A DNA stretch of 38,771 nucleotides from NCBI GenBank assembly GCA_013298045.1, contig JAAFJI010000007.1, positions 1 through 38,771 on the forward strand, written 5' to 3'. A model generated the notes under the pieces. The model made no database searches. It saw nothing but the letters and a program-made list of their open reading frames with translations, and was not told the origin of the DNA. Below are positions 1 through 9,140 of this stretch, one piece after another. The DNA comes from Betaproteobacteria bacterium. Its GTDB lineage: Bacteria; Pseudomonadota; Gammaproteobacteria; Burkholderiales; Casimicrobiaceae. Position 1 is the first letter of the stretch. Every line of letters starts with the position of its first letter. Made by a program: the position numbers and the translations under genes.

Positions 1-3000
1 AGCGGTCCAGTCACCGTTTGCACCGGCTGGACGCCTGGGGTCACCGGATCGCCGTCAACCAGATTCCCGGCTGCGTCGAGGAGTTGTACGAACACGCCGG
101 GAATGCCGCTCTCGCCAGGCTGCTTAATGCCATCGCCAGCAACGCCACCGCCTGCGCCGTTGTCGATCCACACCACGGTGCCCAGGCTCGCGGGTTGGAA
201 TACACCGAAGTCAACCGTCAAGTTTGATCGGCTGTCCGGCGTGCTGTTCACGTCGGTGACAGTGAGGTCGGCACCCTCGCCCGTCGGCATGTTTAGGCCC
301 AGCGTCACGGTGCCAGAGCGAATGATGCCCGGGCTTACCGTGCGTCCGTGGTCACGGTCATTGCCGGTGGCGCCGAAATTGGTGCTTCCCGGTTCGTATG
401 GACCGTTTGCACTGCCGTTGATACCGGTCGATGAGCTGTAGCCTGCGAGCGCAGCGCCACTCAACTCAACGATATAGCCCCCAGCGTCTAGGCCAGTGAA
501 CAAATACTGACCGGTGCCGTTGGTCGTAGTCGTTGCGATTGACGCGCCGTCCGGCACACCGTCGCTATTAGCGTCAAGGTACAAATTAACGGTAACGCCC
601 GAGAGTCCCAACTCACCGCCGTTGCGCACGCCGTCATTGTTGGTGTCGACGAACACGACGTTTCCGAGGGCGAAGGTGACTGGTACAAAACCAAAATCCA
701 CCGTCATGTCTGCTCGGGTATCGGCCGTGCCTTGTCCGGATGGGCTTAGGTCGGTTTCGCCCGATGGCTCCTGACTTAGGTTGCCATTTCCTAATGAGAC
801 GACACCGCTATTTACGCCAGTAGATGCGGGGTTCGCTGAGGCAATGCCGTTACTGTTGCTATCAACACCGTCCCCGCCGGCCACATCGGTCGGCGAGCTC
901 GCAAGCGGTGCGGAGATCACCGGGCTGTAGAGTGGCCCGCCTGGCTGGAAGTTGACGGCAGCGATTTGCACAACGTAGTTGCCGGTCGGCAATCCATCGA
1001 AACGGTAGTAACCACCAGCCGCCGTCGTCGTCGTCAACGGATTGGCAGTCACCGCGGTGCTGACCGATCCGTCGGCTTGGCGATATAGCGGCTGATTGGC
1101 GTCATTGAGCAAATTGACGACCACGCCGTCGCGACCCACCTCGGCATTGTTAATCGTTCCGCTGCTGTCGGTGTCAAGCCAGACGCGATTGCCGATGCTG
1201 TACTGCGGCACGATGCCGATGTCGAGCTGGGGCTGGGTCGTGGTCGCTGCGGTCGAAACCGTTTGCGAGTTGGCGGTGACGCCAGGCGTAACGGTAAAGA
1301 GCGCCGTTTCAATAGCGCCACCCGCGCCGGGTGCGCCATGATCGCGGCTGTCGTTACCGCTCGCGACTGGGAGCGTTGGGCTCGAGGACAGCGCGCCGAG
1401 CGGCGGCGTCGGCAGCACCACGCGGAATTGCCGCGCGATGTCGCCGGGCGCGCCGCTTTGCAGCAGCGGATTGCCCGCAAGGTCGGTGGTGAACAGATAG
1501 GTTCCGTTGCCGCCGGTGGTCGTTGTGGTCGCAATCACGACGCCCGACGCGTCCAGGAGATTGACGACGGTGCCGTTTGGCAAGCCAGGCTCGCCCGGGT
1601 CGAGAATGCCGTTATTGGTTTGACCGGCACCTGTGCCGATGTCAAACCAGATTTGGTTGCCGATTGCAATTTGATGGAAACCAAAGTCCACCGTCAGATT
1701 CGATTGGATGTTGGGCGCAGGCGCTTGACCGCTGTTGGTCGCGTTGTAGGCGGCGGATCCGTTGACTTCGGTTTCGTCGTTGGTCGGTTCGCCCGAAACA
1801 CCTAACGTGACCGTGCCCGATGTGACGCCCAAACCGATGTAATCGCCACCGGCGGGTTTAATGCCGTTGTTGTCGTTGTTCACGCCTGCGCCACCTGGAC
1901 CTTCGGCGTCGGCGTTGGGCGTGCCGCTGGTGAAGTAGCCCCGCAGGACGCCGCCGGTTGCGAAGTTGCTCGGATTGACGCGCACCCGGTAATTGCCTGG
2001 CGCGAGCCCGTCGAAGCGGTAGTAGCCGCCATTGGCGGTTGTTAGCGTTACCCCGCTCGGCGTAAACACCCCCGGCGAGCTCTCGGTGAGCAGCTCCACC
2101 ACCACGCCGTCGGCACCGCTTTCGCTGCCGTTCACCGTACCGCTATTGTCGGCGTCAAACCACACGCGATTGCCCAGCGAGAACGCATTGACAGTAATGT
2201 CGGCAGTGCCCGGCGTTGTGTTGTTGCCCTGATCGGTGGTTAATCCGCCTTCGGGAATGGTGTTGGTGCGGGTGAACGGCGAGACAGGAATGCCGTTGTT
2301 GGTGACCGTGACCGTCAACGTACAGCTCGCGCCGCCTGCGAGCGTGCCGCCGGTGAGCGTGAGCGTTGTTGCGCCCGCAGCTGGCGCAAACGTCCCGCCG
2401 CAGGTATTGGCGGCGTTCGGCGGCGATGCAACCTGAATGTTTGGCGGGAAGTTGTCGGTGAGCGAGACGTTGGTGCGGGCGTTGTTCGCCGCACCGATAC
2501 TGATGGTCAACACCGAGGTGCCGCCAATCGCGATTTCAGTCGGCGCAAAAGCCTTTGCAACCGTCGGCGGCGGAATTGCCTGGACGGTGGTCGTGGTTAC
2601 CGATGAGAGACCTGACGACGTGGTGAGATTGGACTGGTTATTGGTGAACGAGTTGGCGCTAGCAGCAACCACGGTAAACACGGCCGAACAGGTTGCATTC
2701 GGGCCGACTGACGTCGCCCCAGAAATGGTGACGGTCGCACCGGAATTGGTAATCGTCGTGCTGCCGCCGCAGCTATTGCTGACCGTCGCGGTGGCGGTGA
2801 TCCCGGAAGGTAAGTTATCGGTGATCGAGAAGCCGTTTTGTGAACTGGTGTTTACGTTGAGCACCGAAATCGTGAGGCTGAACGGCTGACCGACCGACAC
2901 CGTTGGCGGCGAGAACGCCTTCTGAACGTTGGTGTTTGGCTGCACCGTCAGCGTCGCCGATGTCGGCGTGGTGTTCGTCGCCCGTTGATCCGATGTCGCG

Positions 3001-5810
3001 TTGTTGGCCGGAATGGTGTTGGTCTTGTTGCCGGTCGTCGTCGCGACGACATCAACCGTCACGGTGCACGAAAGATAGGTGCCCATCGGACCGTCGAAGT
3101 TGTCACCAACGAGATAGACATCCGACACCGTAATGGTGGTGCCGCCCGGGGATGCAACGACCGTTGCAGGCGTGCTTGACGGGTACGGAATGCGCGCTTC
3201 ACCGTTGTTGTGGTTATAGAACGGCGACGCCGGTCCCTCGGTGCGGCAGGTGGTAGACGCGTTCGGGCTAGCGGCGATGAACACGCCCGCTGGTAGCGTA
3301 TCGCTGAAACCGACGCCGGTGAGCGGCCAGTTATCAGGTCGCACTTCTATGGTGAGCGGCACCGGCTGGCCCCCAGTAGCCGCGCCGCCGTTTCCGAACG
3401 TTTTGTTGAGCGACAACGAGCGGGGGCGGGTGTAGAGTCGAGCGGTGCCCGGTTGCGCGTTGGTCAGACCTTCCGCGGTGGTCAGGGTGTTTTCCGGAAT
3501 CGTATTGGTCGCATCAGCACTTGCGGACGCGCTAAGCGGAATCACCACGTCAACCGAGAAGAAGCAACGGCTCGGGTTCGCCTGGGTTCCGGTCGGCACT
3601 GTTGCCCCGGAGATCGAGACGGTGCCGCTTCCTGGAGTAGCGTTAACCACGGCACCCACACCGCAGTCGGTCTCGACATTCGGCGCGGCGGCCACGGTAA
3701 CGGCGAAAGGCGTGGTCGGAAGCGTATCGCTGATTGCAGCGTTGGTAAGCGGCGCTCCGCTCTTGTTGGTGATCCACACAGTGAGGCGGCTGAGTCCCCC
3801 CGGATTGAGCACGTAGGAGCTGAACGTTTTCTCGATATTGGCGAGGCTCAGAATGCGCACATCGACGCGTGCCGGCGCGGGGTTGGTTGCACCCTGGGCT
3901 GTGCTGATGTTGGTCGCCGGAATTTCGTTGCGATAGTTCCCTGGCGCGACGCCGCGCAAGCGCACCGAGAACCAGCAACCGGTGTTAAACCAGTTGGTGT
4001 CGGGCGGAAGCGAGGCGGGCTGCGTCGACCAACCGCTATAGGTAATCGTGTCCTGTCCGTTCGCGGCACGGCTCACTGTCACCGAGCCTGTGTTCGAGCA
4101 ACCCGGATAGGAGGTTGCGGCGGTGTTGTTTGGGCCCTGGCTGGCTGCATTGAAATTGGCGAGGTAGATCAGATTGGTGCCGTCGGTCAATGCGATCGGA
4201 CCTGCGCCGCCGGCAACATCGACCTGTACACCGAGCGGCAACACGTCGGTCATGGAGCCGGACGAGTAGGTACGATCGTAGAGGTTGTTGTAGGCACCCA
4301 GGCGCATCCAGAACGTGCCATTGAGTTCACGGTCGCCACTGCCGTTAGGCCCCACGTTAAAGCCGCTTGGGCCATTCCAGTCTTTGTAGACACGGAGCTC
4401 GCCTGATCCTCCGACACCGGGCGTTGGCGTGCCCGTGATCTGCGCGCTATCGGGCGCGATCGGCTGTTTGTTCTGTGTGTTGGTGACGTCGGACGGGTTC
4501 ACGGTGTTGCTTTGCACCGCAAAGCTCGCCGTGACCAACGCGCGGAAGCGGAACGTACAGACACCCGGCGTCCCGCTCGTCAGGTTTGCGCCGGGAATGG
4601 TTGCGCCGGAGATTGTGACTCGGGTGCGCGACGGATCGCCCGCATCCGGCCCGCTGGCAAAGCTGCCGCCGCAACTGACGGGCGAAGCGCTGAAGCTCGG
4701 GTTTCCCGCGACCGTCACGCCGTTGGGCAGGAGATCGGTGACCGAGAAATTAGTAAGCTGACCGTCTAAGTTTGAGAACGTCAATTCGGTGAAATACACC
4801 CCTCCCACCGGGACGCTGATCGATTCCTGCCCGTTGTGCGTTTTTTGCAGGGTGAGCGAATCTTGAACGCTGAGCGTAGCGCTGGTCGGCGTCGTGTTGG
4901 TCACGCCCTCGTCGCTGGTGAGTGCGTTTGCCGGAATCGTGTTGTTGTAGTTGCCCGCCGCGACGCCGGTGGTGGTGATCGTCACCGTACAGGTCGTATT
5001 CGGCGCAATCGTTGCGCCGACTAGCGACACGACACTTGGATCGCCCGCTGCAGTCACCGTCGCACCGACGCCGCAGTTGGCATTTGCGGTGCCGGTCGCG
5101 GCGTTGGTCAGCGAGGCCGTCCCGGCGGGCATCGTGTCGCTCAGTGCTACGTTATTAATCGCGTAGGGCGCGTTATTGCGAATCGTGATGCTCAGCGTTG
5201 AATTGCCTCCGAGCGGCACCGTAGACGGATTGAACGATTTGGTCACCGTGGCGGGGATGGCCGGTTGAATCACAATCGTTGCGCTAAATGGATCGCTCTG
5301 ACAGGGGCTACAGCCGGGACCGGTCGCGGTCGCGTCCGCAGTAGGTACGCTGTTGGTAACGTTTGCCGGAAGCGAGCCCGGTGCACCAGGCACCTCGGCT
5401 GGGTCAGCGCGCACACGAACGACCACCCGACAATCCGGCGCAGCGGTCGAAAGCCGGTTCGGAAATGTCAAGTTCGCAATTGTGATCTGGCTGTCAGTGA
5501 CCGTGACGGTCGCGCCTGCGAGTGTGCAGTCCGGTCCGATCGGATAAATCTCGGCCGGAAACGTCGAGTCGCCGTCCAAACCCAATGGCAGGTTATCGAC
5601 GATGTTGGCCGTCAGTGCACCCGCCGAGGAGTTAAACAGGTTGAATTCGAGATACGCGGTTTGCCCGGGACCCAAATTGTTGACTTGCGTCGCGCTGGTG
5701 GGTGAATTGATGAACTTCTTGTTCACCAGAAAGTTTTGACCCAGCGCGACTGTACTGAGTAGTGCCACTGTCGCCGCGAGACTCGCCTTGAAAAGCCGTC
5801 CGAAACCCAT
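1..5810 (-). CDS. Giant secreted DUF11 / SdrD_B-like repeat protein, N-terminal part
   Basis: The frame is open from an ATG at 5810 to the left edge: at least 1936 residues with no stop, so the C-terminus lies outside the window. Residues 1-25 form a signal peptide (basic start, hydrophobic core, ending near VALGQ). Eight DUF11-type beta-sandwich repeats follow, starting near residues 25, 185, 317, 470, 655, 798, 960 and 1081, with recurring 'sDtLPaG' turns. Five SdrD_B/Cna_B-like repeats start at residues 1211, 1382, 1538, 1714 and 1875, each opening with a [SA][IL]Gn.vw.D motif and several carrying DxDxxG calcium-type loops. An AGGGGA ribosome site lies 7 nt before the ATG. Families of this kind are extracellular adhesin or matrix proteins. 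The anchoring or secretion route cannot be judged without the C-terminus. No partner genes are visible next to it. Confidence 0.88.
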   Translation of the reverse strand, partial: MGFGRLFKASLAATVALLSTVALGQNFLVNKKFINSPTSATQVNNLGPGQTAYLEFNLFNSSAGALTANIVDNLPLGLDGDSTFPAEIYPIGPDCTLAGATVTVTDSQITIANLTFPNRLSTAAPDCRVVVRVRADPAEVPGAPGSLPANVTNSVPTADATATGPGCSPCQSDPFSATIVIQPAIPATVTKSFNPSTVPLGGNSTLSITIRNNAPYAINNVALSDTMPAGTASLTNAATGTANANCGVGATVTAAGDPSVVSLVGATIAPNTTCTVTITTTGVAAGNYNNTIPANALTSDEGVTNTTPTSATLSVQDSLTLQKTHNGQESISVPVGGVYFTELTFSNLDGQLTNFSVTDLLPNGVTVAGNPSFSASPVSCGGSFASGPDAGDPSRTRVTISGATIPGANLTSGTPGVCTFRFRALVTASFAVQSNTVNPSDVTNTQNKQPIAPDSAQITGTPTPGVGGSGELRVYKDWNGPSGFNVGPNGSGDRELNGTFWMRLGAYNNLYDRTYSSGSMTDVLPLGVQVDVAGGAGPIALTDGTNLIYLANFNAASQGPNNTAATSYPGCSNTGSVTVSRAANGQDTITYSGWSTQPASLPPDTNWFNTGCWFSVRLRGVAPGNYRNEIPATNISTAQGATNPAPARVDVRILSLANIEKTFSSYVLNPGGLSRLTVWITNKSGAPLTNAAISDTLPTTPFAVTVAAAPNVETDCGVGAVVNATPGSGTVSISGATVPTGTQANPSRCFFSVDVVIPLSASASADATNTIPENTLTTAEGLTNAQPGTARLYTRPRSLSLNKTFGNGGAATGGQPVPLTIEVRPDNWPLTGVGFSDTLPAGVFIAASPNASTTCRTEGPASPFYNHNNGEARIPYPSSTPATVVASPGGTTITVSDVYLVGDNFDGPMGTYLSCTVTVDVVATTTGNKTNTIPANNATSDQRATNTTPTSATLTVQPNTNVQKAFSPPTVSVGQPFSLTISVLNVNTSSQNGFSITDNLPSGITATATVSNSCGGSTTITNSGATVTISGATSVGPNATCSAVFTVVAASANSFTNNQSNLTTSSGLSSVTTTTVQAIPPPTVAKAFAPTEIAIGGTSVLTISIGAANNARTNVSLTDNFPPNIQVASPPNAANTCGGTFAPAAGATTLTLTGGTLAGGASCTLTVTVTNNGIPVSPFTRTNTIPEGGLTTDQGNNTTPGTADITVNAFSLGNRVWFDADNSGTVNGSESGADGVVVELLTESSPGVFTPSGVTLTTANGGYYRFDGLAPGNYRVRVNPSNFATGGVLRGYFTSGTPNADAEGPGGAGVNNDNNGIKPAGGDYIGLGVTSGTVTLGVSGEPTNDETEVNGSAAYNATNSGQAPAPNIQSNLTVDFGFHQIAIGNQIWFDIGTGAGQTNNGILDPGEPGLPNGTVVNLLDASGVVIATTTTTGGNGTYLFTTDLAGNPLLQSGAPGDIARQFRVVLPTPPLGALSSSPTLPVASGNDSRDHGAPGAGGAIETALFTVTPGVTANSQTVSTAATTTQPQLDIGIVPQYSIGNRVWLDTDSSGTINNAEVGRDGVVVNLLNDANQPLYRQADGSVSTAVTANPLTTTTAAGGYYRFDGLPTGNYVVQIAAVNFQPGGPLYSPVISAPLASSPTDVAGGDGVDSNSNGIASANPASTGVNSGVVSLGNGNLSQEPSGETDLSPSGQGTADTRADMTVDFGFVPVTFALGNVVFVDTNNDGVRNGGELGLSGVTVNLYLDANSDGVPDGASIATTTTNGTGQYLFTGLDAGGYIVELSGAALAGYSSSTGINGSANGPYEPGSTNFGATGNDRDHGRTVSPGIIRSGTVTLGLNMPTGEGADLTVTDVNSTPDSRSNLTVDFGVFQPASLGTVVWIDNGAGGGVAGDGIKQPGESGIPGVFVQLLDAAGNLVDGDPVTPGVQPVQTVTGP

Positions 5811-6222
5811 CACCGATCCCCTGATACTGTTGACCTAGACAAAACCCAAATTTTCGAAACCGCTCGCAAGTCGGTTGACCGATTTTAGTCAGCATGCGTG
5901 GGTTCGCGCAAGAAATCGCGCGCATCGTCTATGACGATACCGACGCGATCACCCTGGATTGTGCGCAGCCAGACGCAGACCCCTTACCGGCTTGTTTTTG
6001 AAGCGTGCCGCCACAACAAGGTTCGCGACTAGCGTACGAACAGCGCGAGTTTCTTGGATCGTCTTAAACGCGCGCGCACGAGACTTCACATATTGACAAG
6101 CAACAACATCCCACATTGCCCGTTAAAACATAGGGTTCTGCACATTTTTATCAAAAATAGATATTTGCAAGAAAAGTGGAATTTTGTTTTATTCTAGGGG
6201 CATCAGTTGGGAAAGTTACTTC
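5811..6222. other. 412-bp gap between parB and the giant repeat protein
   Basis: No convincing gene is seen. The only short reading frame noted, 35 codons on the plus strand from 5894, has no recognisable product and no clear ribosome site. The part nearest parB (about 6120-6200) is AT-rich. No clear intrinsic terminator for parB was found. The gap probably holds the promoter of the repeat protein. Confidence 0.5.
5882..5911 (-). promoter_or_regulatory. Possible sigma70 promoter of the giant repeat protein
   Basis: On the minus strand TTGCGC (5906-5911) and TAAAAT (5882-5887) are separated by 18 bp and lie about 75 bp upstream of the ATG at 5810. A short inverted repeat, TCGGTcaACCGA, sits just downstream of the -10 element. 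The -35 match is weak, so this is only a candidate. Confidence 0.3.
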
Positions 6223-7134
6223 CTATTTCCGAAGTTTTGCGAGAATCCCGTCTAGCTGATCTAGGCTTGCGTAGCGAATGACGAGCTCGCCCTTGCCGTC
6301 TTTGGCGTGAACAATCTGGACATAGGTGCCAAGCGCGTCGGCGAGATCGGTCTCGAGGCGATCAAGGTCACCGTCGCGCACCGCGTCTGCAGGATCGATG
6401 CGCTGGGCTTTCGATGATTTCTTTGTTTTGTTTGACGCGCTGCTCGTCGATGGTGTCGCTTCGAGCTCGTCTTTCACGAGCGCCTCAGTCGCGCGCACGG
6501 AAAGCGCGTTGATCGCAATCTTCTCGGCAAGCATCACCTGTTTATCGTTCGGCAAGCTCGCGAGCGCCCGCGCATGACCCATCTCAATCGTGCCTGCGAC
6601 AACGCGATCTTTCACGGGCGGTGCGAGTTCGAGCAAGCGCAATAAATTCGTCACGGCGCTACGCGATTTGCCAACCGCTTCGGCCGCCTGTTCGTGCGTG
6701 AACTTGAATTCGGCGATCAAGCGTTGAATGCCTTCGGCCTCTTCGATCGCATTCAAATCTTGCCGTTGCAAGTTCTCGATCAGCGCCAGCGTGAGCGCGG
6801 TTTTGTCGTCGACTTCTTTGATGACAACCGGCACTTCGGTGAGGCCCGCGAGTTGCGCGGCGCGGAAGCGGCGTTCGCCTGCGATGATTTCGTTTTTGCC
6901 GCTCGCTGTTTTTCGCACCACGATCGGCTGCATGATGCCCTGCGATTTGATCGAGGCCGCGAGTTCGGCAAGCGCCGCATCATCGAAGCGACGACGCGGC
7001 TGATACTTGCCCGCGACGATCTCCGCGATCTTTAACATCGGAATGCCAGAGGACGCAGGCGCGTTCACCTTCGCCGGTTCCGGCATCAACAACGCATCGA
7101 GTCCGCGGCCGAGGCCTTTTAATTTGGTTGCCAT
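6223..7134 (-). CDS. parB: Chromosome-partitioning protein ParB
   Basis: A 303-residue ParB/Spo0J protein that binds parS, loads onto DNA as a CTP-dependent clamp and stimulates ParA. The N-terminus has the conserved GLGRGLDALL segment (residues 7-16). The CTP-binding box GERRFRAA is at 86-93, preceded by QPRRRF. A helix-turn-helix with THEQAAEAVGKSRSAVTNLL spans about 138-160. A lysine/serine-rich linker leads to a C-terminal dimerisation region. It lies downstream of parA on the same strand, 221 bp away. Its target, two perfect parS sites, is about 5.4 kb upstream at 12493-12698. Length and motifs are normal for a chromosomal ParB. Confidence 0.97.
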   Translation of the reverse strand: MATKLKGLGRGLDALLMPEPAKVNAPASSGIPMLKIAEIVAGKYQPRRRFDDAALAELAASIKSQGIMQPIVVRKTASGKNEIIAGERRFRAAQLAGLTEVPVVIKEVDDKTALTLALIENLQRQDLNAIEEAEGIQRLIAEFKFTHEQAAEAVGKSRSAVTNLLRLLELAPPVKDRVVAGTIEMGHARALASLPNDKQVMLAEKIAINALSVRATEALVKDELEATPSTSSASNKTKKSSKAQRIDPADAVRDGDLDRLETDLADALGTYVQIVHAKDGKGELVIRYASLDQLDGILAKLRK

Positions 7135-7185
7135 AGTGTCTCTTGTAAAGTGGGCATCACGTTCCCAACGATTTCTTGCCCTGCA

Positions 7186-7312
7186 TTTTTGACGCAGATT
7201 ACGCAGATGGATTCAGTTGATTTACGCAGATTTTTGGGCTTTCCATCGCGCGGAACCTCTCAAAAAAATCTGTGTGAATCTGCGGTAAATCTGCGCAATC
7301 TGCGTCAAAAAA
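7186..7312. repeat. ACGCAGATT palindromic element, copy 1 (parA-parB gap)
   Basis: A 127-bp imperfect inverted repeat bounded by T-runs and A-runs. The left arm holds GACGCAGATT, ACGCAGAT and TTTACGCAGATTT. The right arm holds ATCTGTGTGA, ATCTGCGG, ATCTGCGC and ATCTGCGTC. Units recur about every 10-11 bp within an arm. It is the same family as 19910-20029 and 21356-21487. Confidence 0.85.
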
Positions 7313-7334
7313 GGGGGCGGTTCCTGGAGAGTTT

Positions 7335-7360
7335 GGTGGGCACGGGGCGCCCACCCTACG
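7335..7360. repeat. GTAGGGTGGGC-type palindrome overlapping the parA stop codon
   Basis: GGTGGGCAC...GCCCACCCTACG is a single-arm copy of the family seen at 9041-9131 and 16177-16270. The TAG stop of parA (7356-7358) lies inside its terminal CCTACG, so the element supplies the 3' end of the gene. Confidence 0.75.
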
Positions 7361-8156
7361 CGGCGGCGCTCACTGCCTCATGTTTCGCAATCAACTCCTG
7401 CGCAAGCTGCACATACGCCTGCGCGCCCTTGCTCGCTTTGTCGAGCAGCAACGCAGGCACGCCGTGCGACGGCGCTTCAGCCAATCGTACGTTGCGCGGA
7501 ATGATCGTCTTGAAAAGTTTGTCGCCGAAGTGCTGTTCGAGCTGCGCCGCGACTTGTTGCGAGAGGCTCATGCGGTTGTCGTACATGGTGCGCAGCAACC
7601 CCTCGATTTGCAACGTGGGGTTCAAGTGTTGTTGCAACTTGCGCAAGGTTTGCACGAGGTCGCTCAAACCTTCGAGCGCGTAGTACTCGCATTGCATCGG
7701 AATCAACACGCTGTCGGCGGCGCAGAGCGCGTTCAACGTGAGCAAATTCAAGGTCGGCGGACAGTCGATCAGGATGTAATCGTATTGATCGGCGACGGCC
7801 TCGATGGCGGCTTTGAGCGTATGAATCGCGTCCTTCAATTTCGTTTCGCGATCGGGCATGTTGACCATTTCGATTTCCGCGCCCGCAAGTTCGCGGTTCG
7901 CCGGAATCAAATCGAAATCACCTTGCGCGCGCACGCGAGCTTCGATCAACCCGGTTTCGCCAAGCAGCACGGTGTACACGCTCTGCTCAACGCTGTTTTT
8001 GTTCACACCCGCGCCCATCGTTGCGTTGCCCTGCGGATCGACATCGATCAACAGCACACGGCGCTTTTGCGCGGCGAGTGAGGCAGCGAGGTTCACAGCG
8101 GTAGTCGTTTTGCCGACTCCGCCTTTTTGGTTTGCGATTGCGATAGTGCGAATCAT
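7356..8156 (-). CDS. parA: Chromosome-partitioning ATPase ParA
   Basis: A 266-residue ParA/Soj ATPase that works with ParB to move the origin region apart after replication. The deviant Walker A motif KGGVGKTT is at residues 11-18, with the signature lysine at position 11. The Walker A' motif VLLIDVDPQGN is near residues 34-44, and the Walker B motif YILIDCPPTL is near 129-138. No N-terminal helix-turn-helix is present, so it is the short chromosomal type. The next gene, parB, follows after 221 bp containing two repeat elements, so the pair may not share a simple short leader. The stop codon falls inside a repeat element. Confidence 0.97.
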   Translation of the reverse strand: MIRTIAIANQKGGVGKTTTAVNLAASLAAQKRRVLLIDVDPQGNATMGAGVNKNSVEQSVYTVLLGETGLIEARVRAQGDFDLIPANRELAGAEIEMVNMPDRETKLKDAIHTLKAAIEAVADQYDYILIDCPPTLNLLTLNALCAADSVLIPMQCEYYALEGLSDLVQTLRKLQQHLNPTLQIEGLLRTMYDNRMSLSQQVAAQLEQHFGDKLFKTIIPRNVRLAEAPSHGVPALLLDKASKGAQAYVQLAQELIAKHEAVSAAA

Positions 8157-8207
8157 TATTTAGTTTCTTTTCTTCTTTTTTGTTTACGCAATTGCGTTAC
8201 CAATACC

Positions 8208-8316
8208 TGTCATCCCCGCGAAGGCGGGGACCCAGTCCCTGAGCAGTTCGCAGCACAACGCGGGTTGTGTTTTCGCAAAGGTCCCGGTCTGGGTCCCCGC
8301 CTTCGCGGGGATGACA
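8208..8316. repeat. 28-bp perfect inverted repeat, TGTCATCCCCGCGAAGG family
   Basis: The left arm (8208-8235) and right arm (8289-8316) match at all 28 positions as reverse complements, around a 53-bp centre. Each arm contains its own smaller hairpin, CCCCGC-GAAG-GCGGGG. The element fills the gap between the LysE-family gene and parA. A partial relative is at 31990-32015. Confidence 0.9.
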
Positions 8317-8329
8317 GCATGGCGTGCGC

Positions 8330-8968
8330 TCATTTTTGAACCGCAAACTTCACAGCAAAGCCCATCAACGCCGCCCCCGCCCCACGCTTCAACCAGACGC
8401 CCGCTTCGGGATAGCGCTTAAACACGCGCTTCGCAAACTGCGCAACGACGATCAACCACATGCAATACAAAAAACAAATCGTGAGCACGATCGCGATCAT
8501 CGTTGCATAGGTTTTCACACCCTCGAAGTGTCTCGTATCGATGAAGAGCGGAAAGAACGCAACGTAAAAGCCAATCACTTTCGGATTCGAAAGCGAGACG
8601 AAACACGATTCGACGAACCATTGCTTCGCACCACGATTCGCGGCGTTATTCACCCGACCTTCGCCGAGCGCCGCCCGCGAATGACGAATCAAATTGAAGC
8701 CAACCCACGCAAGATACAACGCCCCCGCATAACGCAACACATCAAACGCTTTCGGATACGCCGCCGCGAGCGCGGCCACGCCCGAGAGCGCGAGCACCAT
8801 CCACACCGTGTCGCCTGCCATGAGCCCGAGCGTGCTCCACACCCCCGCACGCGCGCCACCGTTTTTCTCCGCCATCGACGCGAAGAGCTTGATCGTGCCC
8901 GGGCCGGGGATCGCGAGGAAGATCAGCGTTGCGAGGGCGAGAGCCCAGAGGTCGGTGATGCCGTTCAT
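8330..8968 (-). CDS. LysE/RhtB-family exporter
   Basis: A 212-residue inner-membrane protein with about six hydrophobic segments. The LysE/RhtB family exports amino acids or related small molecules. The conserved N-terminal signature is visible as LIFLAIPGPGT (about residues 13-23), followed by a G-rich second segment near GLMAGDTVWMVLAL. The ATG at 8968 is preferred over an ATG 54 bp upstream (9022), because a GAGG site lies 9-10 nt before it and the family begins at MNGITDLWAL. The substrate cannot be told from sequence. It sits between rsmG's small partner and parA and is flanked on both sides by repeats. Confidence 0.9.
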   Translation of the reverse strand: MNGITDLWALALATLIFLAIPGPGTIKLFASMAEKNGGARAGVWSTLGLMAGDTVWMVLALSGVAALAAAYPKAFDVLRYAGALYLAWVGFNLIRHSRAALGEGRVNNAANRGAKQWFVESCFVSLSNPKVIGFYVAFFPLFIDTRHFEGVKTYATMIAIVLTICFLYCMWLIVVAQFAKRVFKRYPEAGVWLKRGAGAALMGFAVKFAVQK

Positions 8969-9040
8969 TCCGCGCCCTCGCAAGGACGAATGACCAATGA
9001 CGAATGACGCAAAGCTACGCAATCATCATTGCGAAAAACC

Positions 9041-9131
9041 CGTAGGGTGGGCACCCCGTGCCCACCAAACCGTTGCATAACAACCAATTCAGCAATGCGA
9101 ACAATCGGTGGGCACGGGGTGCCCACCCTAC
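9041..9131. repeat. CGTAGGGTGGGCACC paired palindrome
   Basis: The left arm (9041-9066) and right arm (9107-9131) are near-perfect reverse complements. Each arm is itself a hairpin (GGTGGGCAC...GTGCCCACC). It is the same family as 16177-16270 and 7335-7360. It fills most of the gap between the LysE gene and the small gene at 9141. Confidence 0.9.
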
Positions 9132-9140
9132 AAGATCCGC

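Noticed and set aside
3453-4406. Long plus-strand open frame inside the giant repeat protein region
   Set aside because: It is antisense to a continuous minus-strand frame with clear domain repeats and has no recognisable product.
5894-6001. 35-codon plus-strand reading frame
   Set aside because: No ribosome site and no recognisable product; it overlaps the likely promoter of the repeat protein.
7186-7312. CRISPR-like array from the repeated ATCTGCG units
   Set aside because: Units are 8-10 bp with no unique spacers of regular length, and the arms are inverted.
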